From positions 1 through 55,620 of the forward strand of contig NZ_JAVRIC010000027.1 of NCBI RefSeq assembly GCF_031846245.1: 55,620 nucleotides of DNA, written 5' to 3'. The stretch is from Banduia mediterranea (GTDB taxonomy: Bacteria > Pseudomonadota > Gammaproteobacteria > Nevskiales > Nevskiaceae). A program made the translations under genes and the position numbers. Under the pieces are notes generated by a model. It made no database searches. It was not told where the DNA came from and saw nothing but the letters and a program-made list of their open reading frames with translations. Positions 27,195 through 35,392 of this stretch are shown piece by piece; the first letter of the stretch is position 1; the number at the start of each line of letters is the position of its first letter.

Positions 27195-29051
27195 TTGGAC
27201 AGCCCCTCTTCCGACATTCACACCACGCTGAAGGCCCGCTTCGGCTTTGACGATTTTCGTCCCGGCCAGGAAGCGGTGGTACGCGATGTGCTCGCGCACC
27301 GCGACCTGCTCGCGGTGATGCCCACCGGTGGCGGCAAGTCGCTGTGCTTCCAGTTGCCGGCCGTGCTCGCGCCCGGCGTGATGATCGTGGTGTCGCCACT
27401 GATCGCGCTGATGCAGGATCAGGTGCGGCTGCTGACCAACAGCGGCATCGCGGCGACGTTTCTCAATTCCAGCCTGGCCGGTGCCGAGGCGGGCCAAAGG
27501 CTGCGTGATCTCGAAGGCGGGCGCTACAAGCTGCTGTACCTGGCGCCGGAACGCCTGATGCTGCCGGAGTTTCTGGATACCACGCTGCGGCGTCTCGTCG
27601 AAACCGTGGGCATCAGCGGCGTCACCGTGGACGAGGCACATTGCGTGTCGCAATGGGGCCATGATTTCCGGCCCGAGTATCGTCAGCTTGGCAGTCTGCG
27701 GGAACGTCTTCCGGGTGTTCCTATCCATGCCTTCACCGCCACCGCGACGCCGCGCGTGCGCGAAGACATCGTCGCCCAGCTAGGCCTGCGCGATGCCGCG
27801 GTGCACGTCGCCAGTTTTGATCGCCCGAACCTGTTTTATGCCGTTCGACCCAAGGGCAAGCGCAGTTATGGCGAATTGCTGGATCAGGCGCGCGGCGGCG
27901 GATCCGGCATCGTCTACTGCCTGTCGCGTCGGCGCGTCGATGAACTCGCGCACAAGCTGGTCGAGGACGGGGTGCGTGCCGTGCCCTACCACGCCGGCCT
28001 CAATGCGGAAACACGTCGCGATAACCAGGACGCCTTCATCCGCGACGATGCCCAGGTGGTGGTGGCGACGATCGCCTTCGGTATGGGTATCAACAAGCCC
28101 GATGTCCGCTGGGTCACACATCACGATCTGCCGATGACGGTGGAGGGCTACTACCAGGAAGCCGGTCGAGCCGGGCGTGATGGCGAGCCCGCCCGTTGCA
28201 CGCTGTTGTTTTCACCGAACGACATTCGCACCGTTGAATTCCTGATCGACAAGAAGCGCGACCCTCACAGCGGCGAACCGCTCGAAGACGAGCAACGCAA
28301 GGCGCGCACACAGTTGCGCAAGGTGCTGGGCTACGCCGAATCGGGCGAATGCCGTCGCGCCATCCAGCTGCGTTATTTCGGAGAGGACTACAACGGCCCT
28401 TGTGGGCAATGCGACAACTGTACCGAGCCGCGCGAAACCGTGGACTGGACCGTGCAGGCCCAGCAGTTTCTGTCCGCGGTGGCGCGCCTGGCGCAGCGGG
28501 GGCAGCGCTTCGGCGGGGCGCACATCATTGACATCCTGCGGGGCTCCACGCGCGAACGCATTCTGCAGAACGGACATGATCAGCTCAGCGTCTATGGCAT
28601 CGGCAAGGCGCACGACGTGGATCAGTGGCGGGTGCTGGCGCGCACCCTGGTACATCAGCAATTGCTCGCAGAATCCGGCGACGCCTATCCGGTGTTGTCG
28701 CTGGTGCCGGACAGCCGCAGTGTGCTGCGCGGCGAACGTCAGGTGCATCTCGTCCTGCCCGAAAAGCCCCCGCGCCGCAGCCGCCGTGAACGCGGTCGCG
28801 AACGCGACGAGGCCGGCTTGCCGAGTGATGTCGACATGGAACTGTTCGAGGCGCTACGCAGTCTGCGCAAGCGTCTCGCCGACGAACAGGGCGTTCCGCC
28901 GTATGTCGTGTTCAGCGATGCGAGCCTGCGCATGATGATCGAACAGCGTCCGAAAACCCTGGGCGCCTTCGCCGAAATCAGCGGCGTCGGTCAGGCCAAG
29001 CTGGACCGTTATGGCGAGCCGTTTACCGCGCTCATTCGCGAGCAGGGCTGA
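27195..29051 (+). CDS. recQ: ATP-dependent DNA helicase RecQ
   Basis: 618 residues from TTG 27195. No better start is in frame. RecQ order: motif 0 [14 protein letters not shown], Walker [10 protein letters not shown] (K48), DEAH box [18 protein letters not shown], motif [17 protein letters not shown], zinc-binding cysteines ([22 protein letters not shown]), winged helix, and a C-terminal HRDC domain ([20 protein letters not shown]). It unwinds DNA 3'-5' in recombination and fork repair. It is divergent from the yihY-like gene across about 118 bases. Confidence 0.97.
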   Translation: MDSPSSDIHTTLKARFGFDDFRPGQEAVVRDVLAHRDLLAVMPTGGGKSLCFQLPAVLAPGVMIVVSPLIALMQDQVRLLTNSGIAATFLNSSLAGAEAGQRLRDLEGGRYKLLYLAPERLMLPEFLDTTLRRLVETVGISGVTVDEAHCVSQWGHDFRPEYRQLGSLRERLPGVPIHAFTATATPRVREDIVAQLGLRDAAVHVASFDRPNLFYAVRPKGKRSYGELLDQARGGGSGIVYCLSRRRVDELAHKLVEDGVRAVPYHAGLNAETRRDNQDAFIRDDAQVVVATIAFGMGINKPDVRWVTHHDLPMTVEGYYQEAGRAGRDGEPARCTLLFSPNDIRTVEFLIDKKRDPHSGEPLEDEQRKARTQLRKVLGYAESGECRRAIQLRYFGEDYNGPCGQCDNCTEPRETVDWTVQAQQFLSAVARLAQRGQRFGGAHIIDILRGSTRERILQNGHDQLSVYGIGKAHDVDQWRVLARTLVHQQLLAESGDAYPVLSLVPDSRSVLRGERQVHLVLPEKPPRRSRRERGRERDEAGLPSDVDMELFEALRSLRKRLADEQGVPPYVVFSDASLRMMIEQRPKTLGAFAEISGVGQAKLDRYGEPFTALIREQG

Positions 29052-29112
29052 CGGCTCAGCCGCCGATTGTGCAGCGGTTGCCGGCGCCCATTCCCGGCTG
29101 AATATTCCCAGG

Positions 29113-29175
29113 TTGACACCGCCGCCATCGAGCGATATGGTGCACTGCACAAATTGCTGCAGAGCAACAAAACAA
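29113..29175 (+). promoter_or_regulatory. Phasin gene promoter with TGC/GCA-type operator
   Basis: A perfect -35 TTGACA at 29113-29118 is followed after 17 bases by TATGGT at 29136-29141. Overlapping the -10 and the start site are two TGC/GCA inverted repeats: GTGCACTGCAC (29140-29150) and TTGCTGCAGAGCAACAA (29154-29170). TGC-rich inverted repeats are recognised by PhaR-type repressors of phasin genes. A similar repeat occurs at 48567-48610. Promoter elements are seen; the regulator is inferred. Confidence 0.65.
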
Positions 29176-29268
29176 AACGTCTCAAGTTGTTGGGTGCAGC
29201 GAAAGGGGTCGGGCCAGCCGACTGTCAAATTGGTCAATTATTTGAAATTCGAAACTCAGGAGTTTGAG

Positions 29269-29799
29269 ATGAATCTGGAAACCGTGATGAATGACGTGAA
29301 GTCGAAGATGGTTGTTGTGCAGGGCCGTGCCCAGGATGTCGCCGAAGTGTCCGTGGACACTTTCAAGCAGGCCAGTGACGTGGTACTCAACGGTGTGCAG
29401 GTGCTGGTCAAGACCCACACCGAAACCGCCACCGAACTGTTCGGCTACAGCAAGGCCAGCTTCGAGAAGGCCAAGGCCGACGGGATCGCGGCCGTGGTTT
29501 CCAACCCGGTCATCTACATGCCGGAAGGTCGCGAGAAGGTGGTTGCGGCATTCAATGACACGCTGACCACGTTCACCAAGACCGGTGAAGATCTGGCCAA
29601 GGTGATTCTGAATGGCTATGAGGGTGTGAGCTCCCGAATGCAGGGTGAAGCCCCGGCCGTGAAGAGGGCCAGGAAGTCCGTTCGCAAGGCGAGCGCTTCG
29701 ACCAAGAAGACCGCGACCAAGGCCAAGAAGACCACCGCCAGCAAGGCGCGCAGCGCCAGGAAGTCTGCTGATGCGACGATCGACGGCGCCACATCCTAG
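29269..29799 (+). CDS. Phasin family protein with Lys/Ala-rich C-terminal tail
   Basis: 176 residues from ATG 29269, preceded by CAGGAG. Residues 1-125 are an amphipathic helical phasin domain (VDTFKQASDVVLNGVQVLVK, TATELFGYSKASFEKAKADG). Residues about 130-170 form a histone H1-like basic tail with repeated KK, TKK and ASKAR units, as in PhaF-type phasins. Phasins coat polyhydroxyalkanoate granules; the tail may bind DNA and help distribute granules between daughter cells. No pha synthase gene is in the window. A terminator follows at 29869-29901. Confidence 0.88.
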   Translation: MNLETVMNDVKSKMVVVQGRAQDVAEVSVDTFKQASDVVLNGVQVLVKTHTETATELFGYSKASFEKAKADGIAAVVSNPVIYMPEGREKVVAAFNDTLTTFTKTGEDLAKVILNGYEGVSSRMQGEAPAVKRARKSVRKASASTKKTATKAKKTTASKARSARKSADATIDGATS

Positions 29800-29868
29800 G
29801 CGACGGGTTCCGGGCGTGCGGGGCCGCGTCGGGCCTGTTGATGTGCTGCCTTGCAGGTCGAAATCGAA

Positions 29869-29901
29869 GATGGGGAGGCACTGCGCCTTCCCATCTTTTT
29901 T
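29869..29901 (+). terminator. Rho-independent terminator after the phasin gene
   Basis: Stem GATGGGGAGGC (29869-29879) pairs with GCCTTCCCATC (29885-29895), with one G-U pair and a five-base loop, followed directly by six T. It lies between the phasin gene and the next small gene, so the latter has either read-through or its own start. Confidence 0.85.
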
Positions 29902-29919
29902 CGTGTAAGGAGGTTAAAG

Positions 29920-30201
29920 ATGTTGGAGCGCGTGAAGGAAGCCAGCATTGCCAGTCGCCAGCGCTGGCCTGAAGTCTGCGAAGGCGCGGAAGCACTGCTG
30001 GGCTATGAGCTGGGACTGTGGTTGCGATTGCCTGCACCGCTGCGCGAACGGCTGGCCGTTGCGCGACGTGCGCGCAATCTGCCGGAGTTGCTCGAAGATC
30101 AGCTCGATCTGATTCCGGCAGATCGACAACGTTGGGCCGCAGCGCATCATGAGCGCGTGCGCCGCTGGCGTTCATTGCGTGCCGCGATTACTCACGGATA
30201 G
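29920..30201 (+). CDS. Small helical protein downstream of the phasin gene
   Basis: 93 residues starting at ATG 29920, which is preceded by an ideal ribosome binding site TAAGGAGG at 29906-29913. The sequence (LERVKEASIASRQRWPEVCE, ALLGYELGLWLRLPAPLRER) is rich in Arg, Leu, Glu and Ala and predicted helical, without signal peptide or membrane segment. I do not recognise the family. Its position 19 bases after the phasin terminator suggests that it could be expressed at a lower level by read-through and might act in granule biology, but this is only context. Confidence 0.65.
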   Translation: MLERVKEASIASRQRWPEVCEGAEALLGYELGLWLRLPAPLRERLAVARRARNLPELLEDQLDLIPADRQRWAAAHHERVRRWRSLRAAITHG

Positions 30202-30462
30202 TGCGGTCGACAAAGTCCAGGAGCGTGGGCGGCAGAAACGCGCGCGGCTGCGGCTTCGCCCCTTCGGTCATCTTCGCCGCCGATTTTGGGCCAGTAGTCC
30301 CCGCTACTGTCCCAAAATCGCCATCCCAACCTGACTCGGAAGGGCTTTGCCTCGCCTGCACGGTTCCTATCGCCCACACTCCTAGGCTGGCCCGACGCCA
30401 GCGGGCTGGCTAGACGGCGACCACGAACAGCCCGATCACGCAGACGATGCCGTCGAACCAGA
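30202..30462. other. Non-coding stretch with a long hairpin, left of the IS66 element
   Basis: No gene is supported here. The main structure is a hairpin at 30282-30319: arms GATTTTGGG-C-CAGTAG and CTACTG-T-CCCAAAATC around a six-base loop, with one mismatch. It lacks a T run, so it is more like a dispersed palindrome or mobile-element end than a simple terminator. The IS66 left end begins at 30463. Confidence 0.5.
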
Positions 30463-30544
30463 GTAAGCGTTCAAACCACGGCGTTATATTCGCGCGGATC
30501 ATCGGCCATTAGCCTGCACGCATCGACTGAAACGGAGCGATGCG

Positions 30545-30874
30545 ATGGAAACAGGAATGGGCAGAGTTCGTTACGTCCGACGCAGCGAGTCGGACTGGCG
30601 CCGGCTGATTGAGGAGTGGGCGCAAAGCGGGCAGAGCCAAGAAGCGTTCTGCCGCACGCGTGGGCTTGCGCTGAGCACGCTGGGCAACTGGCGGCGCAAG
30701 CTCAAGGCCGGGTCGGCGGCGTCGCCCGAATCGCCGCCGCGTGAAGCCGCCGGCTTTATCGAGCTGACGGCACCGGTGGCGTCGGAAAAGGAATCGCCCG
30801 CCTGGGATGTGGAGCTGAGCCTGGGAGAAGGGACGGTACTGCGCCTGCGGTGCACGCATGCTCACGGTCGGTGA
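30545..30874 (+). CDS. tnpA: IS66 accessory protein TnpA
   Basis: 109 residues. The N-terminal helix-turn-helix (SESDWRRLIEEWAQSGQSQE, TRGLALSTLGNWRRKL) is the standard IS66 TnpA/Orf1 DNA-binding region, followed by FIELTAPV and a short C-terminus. The gene overlaps tnpB by 17 bases. It appears intact, although the element itself cannot move because tnpC is broken. Confidence 0.9.
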   Translation: METGMGRVRYVRRSESDWRRLIEEWAQSGQSQEAFCRTRGLALSTLGNWRRKLKAGSAASPESPPREAAGFIELTAPVASEKESPAWDVELSLGEGTVLRLRCTHAHGR

Positions 30875-31226
30875 GCGTCGCATCTGGCTGTATCGGCAAC
30901 CGACGGACATGCGTCGCTCGTTCGATGGCTTGAGCGCGATGGTGCGCCGGCAACTGGGGAGAGAGCCCAGCGACGGTGCGTGGTACGCCTTCATCAACCG
31001 CCGGCGCACGCAGATCAAAGTGCTGGCGTTCGAATCGGGCGGCTACTGCGTGTGGAGCAAGCGCCTGGAGCAGGGCCAGTTCGGAGCGGCCGATGAGGCT
31101 GACGAACCGATGAGTCCGGCGCAGTTTCTGGCCTTGCTCGAAGGTCTGGACTGGCGGCTCGTGCGGCGGCGAAAGCGTTATGAAAAGCCTGGAGAAAAGC
31201 TCGCGAACGACGCCGTGCGATGGTAA
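30858..31226 (+). CDS. tnpB: IS66 family TnpB (Orf2)
   Basis: 122 residues with the conserved IS66 Orf2 sequence: IWLYRQPTDMRRSFDGLSAM, FINRRRTQIKVLAFESGGYC and VWSKRLEQGQF. Required with TnpA and TnpC for IS66 transposition, biochemical role unknown. Full length and undamaged. It is unrelated to the IS605 TnpB RNA-guided nuclease of the same name. Confidence 0.92.
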   Translation: MLTVGERRIWLYRQPTDMRRSFDGLSAMVRRQLGREPSDGAWYAFINRRRTQIKVLAFESGGYCVWSKRLEQGQFGAADEADEPMSPAQFLALLEGLDWRLVRRRKRYEKPGEKLANDAVRW

Positions 31227-31259
31227 AATTCTGTCACAGAATCAAAAGGATGAATCGGC

Positions 31260-31550
31260 TTGTCGGTTGCTGCCGCACCACCGGATAAAGACGCTGTGAT
31301 TGCCGATTTGACGGCCCAGGTGGCGTCACTGCAACAACAGCTGGACTGGTTCAAACGCCAGCTGTTCGGCGAAAAGAGCGAAAAGCGTTTGGACGTTTCG
31401 TCCTCGATGCAGGCCGATCTTTTGGCAGCGCTGGAGGTGCCCACCGAGGCGATCCCGCCGGCGCCGGTGGACACCATCACCTACACGCGCCGTCAGAAAC
31501 AGCGCGATCCCGACATCGTCACCGACAGCGGTCTGCACTTCGATGCCTCG
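31260..31550 (+). pseudogene. tnpC: IS66 transposase TnpC, N-terminal fragment
   Basis: 97 codons of the IS66 transposase N-terminus: a leucine-zipper-like helix (VIADLTAQVASLQQQLDWFK), RQLFGEKSEKR, and the segment DTITYTRRQKQRDPDIVTDS that precedes the zinc-finger region. After HFDAS the homology ends abruptly at 31550, exactly where the REP-like repeat begins. The catalytic DDE domain is absent. Start is probably TTG 31260. Confidence 0.85.
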
Positions 31551-31578
31551 AGGTCGGGGTCAGGAGGTCGGGGTCAGG
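31551..31578 (+). repeat. Two tandem REP-like units, inverted relative to 31852-31953
   Basis: GGTCGGGGTCAGG occurs at 31552-31564 and again at 31566-31578, followed by TCTTGCGCCTTGAC. These are the reverse complement of the CCTGACCCCGAC core found five times at 31852-31945, so the ends of the inserted segment are inverted repeats. Such repeats flank REP-associated tyrosine transposase genes. Confidence 0.75.
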
Positions 31579-31650
31579 TCTTGCGCCTTGACGCAGCCCG
31601 CCGATCCACACCTCGCGCGACCCGGCTTACCGTCGAGTAGTCGAGTAGTG

Positions 31651-31810
31651 CTACTCGAAGTGCGCACCGATCTGCGGAAGTTGTCGGTGTCCGCTCTTGT
31701 AGGCGTCGCGACCTTCGTCATTGAGGAAGATTGCTTGACGGGCATTGCCGCGCGCCATCACATGTGATGGATCGCGCCGGGGAATTCGATACGCAGAGGG
31801 CGGGCTATGC
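31651..31810 (-). pseudogene. Remnant of a REP-associated tyrosine transposase (RAYT, Y1_Tnp)
   Basis: On the minus strand from about 31806 the codons read ARPLRIEFPGAIHH and then, after a two-base shift at about 31761-31764, VMARGNARQAIFLNDEGRDA before ending near 31651. This is the start of RAYT/IS200-like HUH transposases. The catalytic HUH motif and tyrosine are missing. It lies between inverted REP-like repeats, the usual arrangement for this group, and is clearly non-functional. Confidence 0.75.
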
Positions 31811-31851
31811 GGGGGAACGTAGCGAAGCCAAAGAAATTTGGCAAGGAACAA

Positions 31852-31953
31852 GACCTGACCCCGACGTTCCCAGACCTGACCCCGACGTTAAGGAACAAGA
31901 CCTGACCCCGACGTTAGACCTGACCCCGACGTTGACCCCGACGTTCCGACGTT
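31852..31953 (+). repeat. Decaying tandem array of a GACCTGACCCCGACGTT unit
   Basis: Four full 17-bp units start at 31852, 31873, 31899 and 31917. A 12-base partial copy (GACCCCGACGTT) follows at 31934-31945 and an 8-base copy (CCGACGTT) at 31946-31953. The spacing is irregular at first (4 and 9 bases) and then contracts. The units are inverted relative to those at 31552-31578. They mark the right boundary of the RAYT segment inside the IS66 element. Confidence 0.85.
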
Positions 31954-32126
31954 CGCGCCTGCCGAGTCATCGAACTCACGCCGCGTGAATGGAAAGTCCG
32001 CTTCGCCGACAATCCGCTCCGATCAGACATTGAGCGTGGGGGCAACTACGCTGCGGTTTGAACGCTTACAGACGTTTTGCGAGCGTGCCACCGCCGCAGC
32101 CCGCCAGCGTGCTTCGGCGCCGATGA

Positions 32127-32246
32127 TCACGGGGCGAGCAGCAGGCGCAGCAGATAGGCGATCACGCCCACCGCCAGCACGCCAGAGATCCACAGGCCGG
32201 CGAACCACAACAGGCGTCGCCACAAGGGCGTTTGATCACCCGCCAT
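32127..32246 (-). CDS. DUF2474-type small membrane protein of the bd oxidase operon
   Basis: 39 residues from the ATG at 32246: AGDQTPLWRRLLWFAGLWIS and then a hydrophobic helix (GVLAVGVIAYLLRLLL). Small proteins of this kind are encoded directly after cydB/cioB and are thought to play the part of CydX, stabilising the haem-containing core. The start lies 10 bases after the cydB stop. Shorter than most ORF-length cut-offs, so easily missed. Confidence 0.75.
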   Translation of the reverse strand: MAGDQTPLWRRLLWFAGLWISGVLAVGVIAYLLRLLLAP

Positions 32247-32256
32247 CGGCACGAAC

Positions 32257-33255
32257 TCAGTGGTAACCGGCGTCCGGATCGACCTTGCCGCGGAAGACCC
32301 AGTAGGAATAGGTGGTGTAGGCGATGATGATCGGCAGCAGCACGGCGGCACCGACCAGCATGAACACCTGGCTGCTGTGGGGCGCGGCGGCGTCCCAGAT
32401 GGTGATGCGATTGGGCACCATGTACGGAAAGATGCTGACCATGAGACCGGCGAAGGTCAGCCCGAACAGCGCCAGCGCGATCAGGAACGGGGCGTAGTCG
32501 CGGCGCTTGCGCAACGCCCAGAACAACGCAAACGCAGCAATCGCGGTCAGCAAGGGTATCTGCGAGGTCAGCAGGATCGCCGGGAAATCGAACCAGCGGT
32601 GGTAGTAGCTCTCCTCGAGAAACACGGTGGCCAGACTTACCGCGAAGATGCATAGCAGCATGCCGATTCCATACCCGCGCGCCAGGCGGAACGCCTTGTC
32701 CTGCAGGTTGCCACGCGTCTTCATGATCAACCAGCAGGCACCGAGCAGCGAATAGCCTACGACCACGGAAAGGCCGGTCAGCAGGGAAAATGGCGTCAGC
32801 CAGTCCCACCAGCCGCCCGAGTACTCGCGCCCGTCGATATCCACACCCTGCAGGATCGCGCCAAGCGTGATGCCTTGCGCCAGCGCGGCTACGAAGGAGC
32901 CACCGGTGAACGCCGTCTCCCAGAACACGCGCAGGCGCTCGGTGCGCCAGCGGTATTCGAAGGCCACGCCGCGAAAGATCAGGCCCAGCAGCATCGCGGT
33001 CACCGGAGCGTACACCGCAGGCATCAGGATCGCGTAAGCCAGCGGAAAGGCGGCAAACAGGGCGCCGCCGCCGAGGATCAACCAGGTTTCGTTGCCATCC
33101 CAGACCGGCGCGACGGAGTTCATCATCACGTCGCGGTCCTGGCGTTTGCGGAAGAACGGAAACAGGATCGCAAGGCCAAGGTCGAAGCCGTCGAGGATCA
33201 CATAGGCGAGGATGGCGATACCGATCAGGCCGATCCAGACGATGGTCAGGTCCAT
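32257..33255 (-). CDS. cydB: Cytochrome bd-type quinol oxidase subunit II
   Basis: 332 residues with eight or more membrane helices; opening MDLTIVWIGLIGIAILAYVI followed by LDGFDLGLAILFPF, the CydB signature, then NSVAPVWDGNETWLILGGGA. It pairs with CydA to make the bd oxidase that reduces oxygen to water with ubiquinol and tolerates low oxygen, cyanide and nitric oxide. It starts 9 bases after the cydA stop. Confidence 0.95.
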   Translation of the reverse strand: MDLTIVWIGLIGIAILAYVILDGFDLGLAILFPFFRKRQDRDVMMNSVAPVWDGNETWLILGGGALFAAFPLAYAILMPAVYAPVTAMLLGLIFRGVAFEYRWRTERLRVFWETAFTGGSFVAALAQGITLGAILQGVDIDGREYSGGWWDWLTPFSLLTGLSVVVGYSLLGACWLIMKTRGNLQDKAFRLARGYGIGMLLCIFAVSLATVFLEESYYHRWFDFPAILLTSQIPLLTAIAAFALFWALRKRRDYAPFLIALALFGLTFAGLMVSIFPYMVPNRITIWDAAAPHSSQVFMLVGAAVLLPIIIAYTTYSYWVFRGKVDPDAGYH

Positions 33256-33264
33256 GGGCGTGTC

Positions 33265-34677
33265 CTAGCGGCTGAGGTTCGAAGGGCCTTCGGCGGGCCC
33301 CGGCATCAGGCCGGCTGCCCGTTTGGGCACGGCCGGACTCGGTTCGGGTTCGTCGGTCTGCGGCGCATGTCCCATCAATCGCAACATGTAGAACGTGCCG
33401 GCCGCAAATACCGCGAAATAGATCAGCACGAAGGCGATCAGCGAGGCCGCCAGCGCCGGTGCGGCGACCGGCGAGGCCGAGTCGGCCGTCAGCAGATGGC
33501 CGTAGACCGTGTACGGTTGGCGGCCGACCTCGGTGGTGATCCAGCCGGCGACCACGGCGATGAAGCCGGCCGGCCCCATCAGCAGCGCCGTGCGCAACAA
33601 CAGGGGCTGCGAATAGAGTTTCCCGAACAGGCGCGACAGCAACGCCCAGGCGCCGAGTCCGACCATCAGGAAGCCCAGACCCACCATCACCCGGAACGAC
33701 CAGAACACCACCGGTACCGGCGGCCACAGTTCTCGCGGCACGGTGTCCAGACCCTCCATCGGCGCGTTCAAATCATGCTTCAGGATCAGCGACCCGAGAT
33801 GCGGAATGCCCAGCGCGTACTTGAGTTCACCGGCCTGCTGGTCGGGCAGGCCGAACAGATACAGCGGCGCGCCGTCGGGATGGCTTTCGTAGTGCCCCTC
33901 CATCGCCATGATCTTGACCGGCTGATGTTCCAGCGTATTGAGACCGTGTGCATCCCCCGCCAGGACCTGGATCGGGCCGACGATCACCAGCATCCACATC
34001 GCCATCGAAAACATGGTGCGCGCACCGACGTTGTCGTGATCGCGCAACAGGTGCCAGGCGCCGACCGCGCCGACCACCAGCGCGGTGGTCAGGTACGCCG
34101 CGATCAGCATGTGCACCAAGCGGTACGGGAACGAAGGCGTGAAGATGATCGCCAGCCAGCTCTCCGGCACGAACTGGCCGACCTCGTTGATGGAAAAGCC
34201 CTGCGGCGTCTGCATCCAGGAATTCACCGCGAGTATCCAGAACGCGGAGAAGAAGGTGCCGATGGCGACCGCAAGGGTCGCCACGTAGTGCAGTCGCGGG
34301 CCGACCTTCGTCGTGCCGAACAGCATCACGCCGAGGAAGCCGGCTTCGAGGAAGAAGGCCGACAGCACTTCGTAGGCCATCAGTGGACCGACCACCGGCC
34401 CGGCCTTGTCCGAGAACACCGACCAGTTGGTTCCGAACTGGTAGGACATCACCAGGCCCGAGACCACGCCCATGCCGAAGGCGATCGCGAAGATCTTCAC
34501 CCAGTACTTGAACAGGTCCATGTAGACCTGCCGTTTGGTCAGCAGCCACAGGCCCTCCAGAACGGCGAGATAACTCGCGACACCGATCGAAAACGCCGGA
34601 AAGATGATGTGAAACGCGACCGTGAACGCGAACTGGAAGCGCGCGAGCAGCAGGGCATCCGGGAAGAACGAACTCAC
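33265..34677 (-). CDS. cydA: Cytochrome bd-type quinol oxidase subunit I, CioA-like
   Basis: 470 residues from GTG 34677. Haem ligand His at position 23 (FAFTVAFHIIFPAFSIG), a second His in PYRLVHMLIAAYL, the conserved GWITTEVGRQPYTVYGHL and the Q-loop region. The short Q-loop and overall length place it with cyanide-insensitive CioA-type enzymes rather than E. coli CydA (522 residues). First gene of the cydA-cydB-DUF2474 operon on the minus strand. Confidence 0.95.
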   Translation of the reverse strand: MSSFFPDALLLARFQFAFTVAFHIIFPAFSIGVASYLAVLEGLWLLTKRQVYMDLFKYWVKIFAIAFGMGVVSGLVMSYQFGTNWSVFSDKAGPVVGPLMAYEVLSAFFLEAGFLGVMLFGTTKVGPRLHYVATLAVAIGTFFSAFWILAVNSWMQTPQGFSINEVGQFVPESWLAIIFTPSFPYRLVHMLIAAYLTTALVVGAVGAWHLLRDHDNVGARTMFSMAMWMLVIVGPIQVLAGDAHGLNTLEHQPVKIMAMEGHYESHPDGAPLYLFGLPDQQAGELKYALGIPHLGSLILKHDLNAPMEGLDTVPRELWPPVPVVFWSFRVMVGLGFLMVGLGAWALLSRLFGKLYSQPLLLRTALLMGPAGFIAVVAGWITTEVGRQPYTVYGHLLTADSASPVAAPALAASLIAFVLIYFAVFAAGTFYMLRLMGHAPQTDEPEPSPAVPKRAAGLMPGPAEGPSNLSR

Positions 34678-34825
34678 CTTCGCACCTCATGTCGATAACA
34701 GAAGTGGGGCACCCGCTCGGGCGCCGACACATGCGGATGCGTATTGTGCCCGCCGCGCGGGCTCAACGCTCGCACAGGAAACTGTGCGGCCATGATCCCG
34801 ATTGTGCGCCCCTCAGCGCAAGTGC

Positions 34826-35349
34826 CTATGGTGCCGCCCGGTCTCCGGCGCCAGTCGGCGCGCCGTCGCGCAGCTCGACCATTCGGTCCGGAAAATTGCT
34901 GAATGCGCCGTCTACGCACAGCGCGATCATGCGCTGCAGATCTTCTTCCGAGTTCACGGTGTACGGGTGTACGTCCAGGCCCAGGGCATGCGCGTCAGGG
35001 AACGCCGGTGAAACGACTGGATCAGCACCTGGCGGCGCCGCATCGCCGCTTCGAGCAGCTCGTAGTCACGCAGCCGACCGAGCAGGATCTGCTCGATGCA
35101 GTCGGCGCCCATGTCGATGGCCAGATCATAGGCCGCGAAGCTGTGTTCCGGTGCATAAGCGCAGGCGCCGCGATGCGCGATGACCAGCGGCACGCTGTCC
35201 GTGGCCGGCGGCGATTGCGAAGCGGAATCATTGCCGCACGCCACCAGGCCAAGAAAAAGCCCGGCGCAGTCATTGGCGCCGGGCTCTTTCTTGGCCTGGA
35301 TGGAACCTTCGCCATCCACCCATGGATACCGGATCAGGCCTGCGGTCAC
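34826..35349 (-). pseudogene. Glycerophosphodiester phosphodiesterase (GDPD) lipoprotein, deleted and frameshifted
   Basis: The N-terminal half shows LVIAHRGACAYAPEHSFAAY and DLAIDMGADCIE, the GDPD opening with catalytic HRG. The large middle section is missing: the text jumps to LLGRLRDYELLEAAMRRRQV and LIQSF. A frameshift then leads to LGLDVHPYTVNSEEDLQRMI and DGAFSNFPDRMVELRDG, ending at the TAG at 34826-34828. An intact enzyme would have about 300-350 residues; less than half remains. The N-terminal lipobox LVAC is preceded by an unusual hairpin (35244-35299). Confidence 0.8.
35244..35299. repeat. 24-bp near-perfect hairpin inside the GDPD leader
   Basis: Arms at 35244-35267 and 35276-35299 pair over 24 positions with one mismatch around an 8-base loop AGTCATTG. 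The centre is AGCCCGGCGC / GCGCCGGGCT flanked by A- and T-rich steps, so it could terminate transcription in both directions. It sits where the signal peptide of the GDPD lipoprotein would be coded, suggesting insertion of a palindromic element or creation of a terminator by rearrangement. Confidence 0.7.
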
Positions 35350-35392
35350 GTGGACAGGCTCCGCTCATGGCAAGCTTTGCGCCTGCCAATGC

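Larger units (their letters stand above)
30463..32069 (+). mobile_element. Degenerate IS66-family element
   Basis: The left end GTAAGCGTTCAAACC (30463-30477) and the right end GGTTTGAACGCTTAC (32055-32069) are perfect 15-bp inverted repeats with the GTAA start typical of IS66. Between them lie tnpA, tnpB and the first 97 codons of tnpC. Most of tnpC is missing and about 400 bases of REP/RAYT-type sequence stand in its place. Total length is 1607 bp instead of the usual 2.4-2.7 kb. The flanking octamers (GAACCAGA and AGACGTTT) do not match, so the target duplication is lost. Confidence 0.85.

Noticed and set aside
30410-30502. Possible 30-residue hydrophobic peptide on the minus strand (WFERLLWFDGIVCVIGLFVV), CydX-like in look
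   Set aside because: It runs across the IS66 left inverted end, lacks a good ribosome binding site, and its upstream part is IS sequence. Treated as chance, though the hydrophobic pattern is curious.
31845-31955. CRISPR array
   Set aside because: Units are 17 bases with spacers of 0-9 bases, decaying in length, next to a RAYT fragment; no cas genes.
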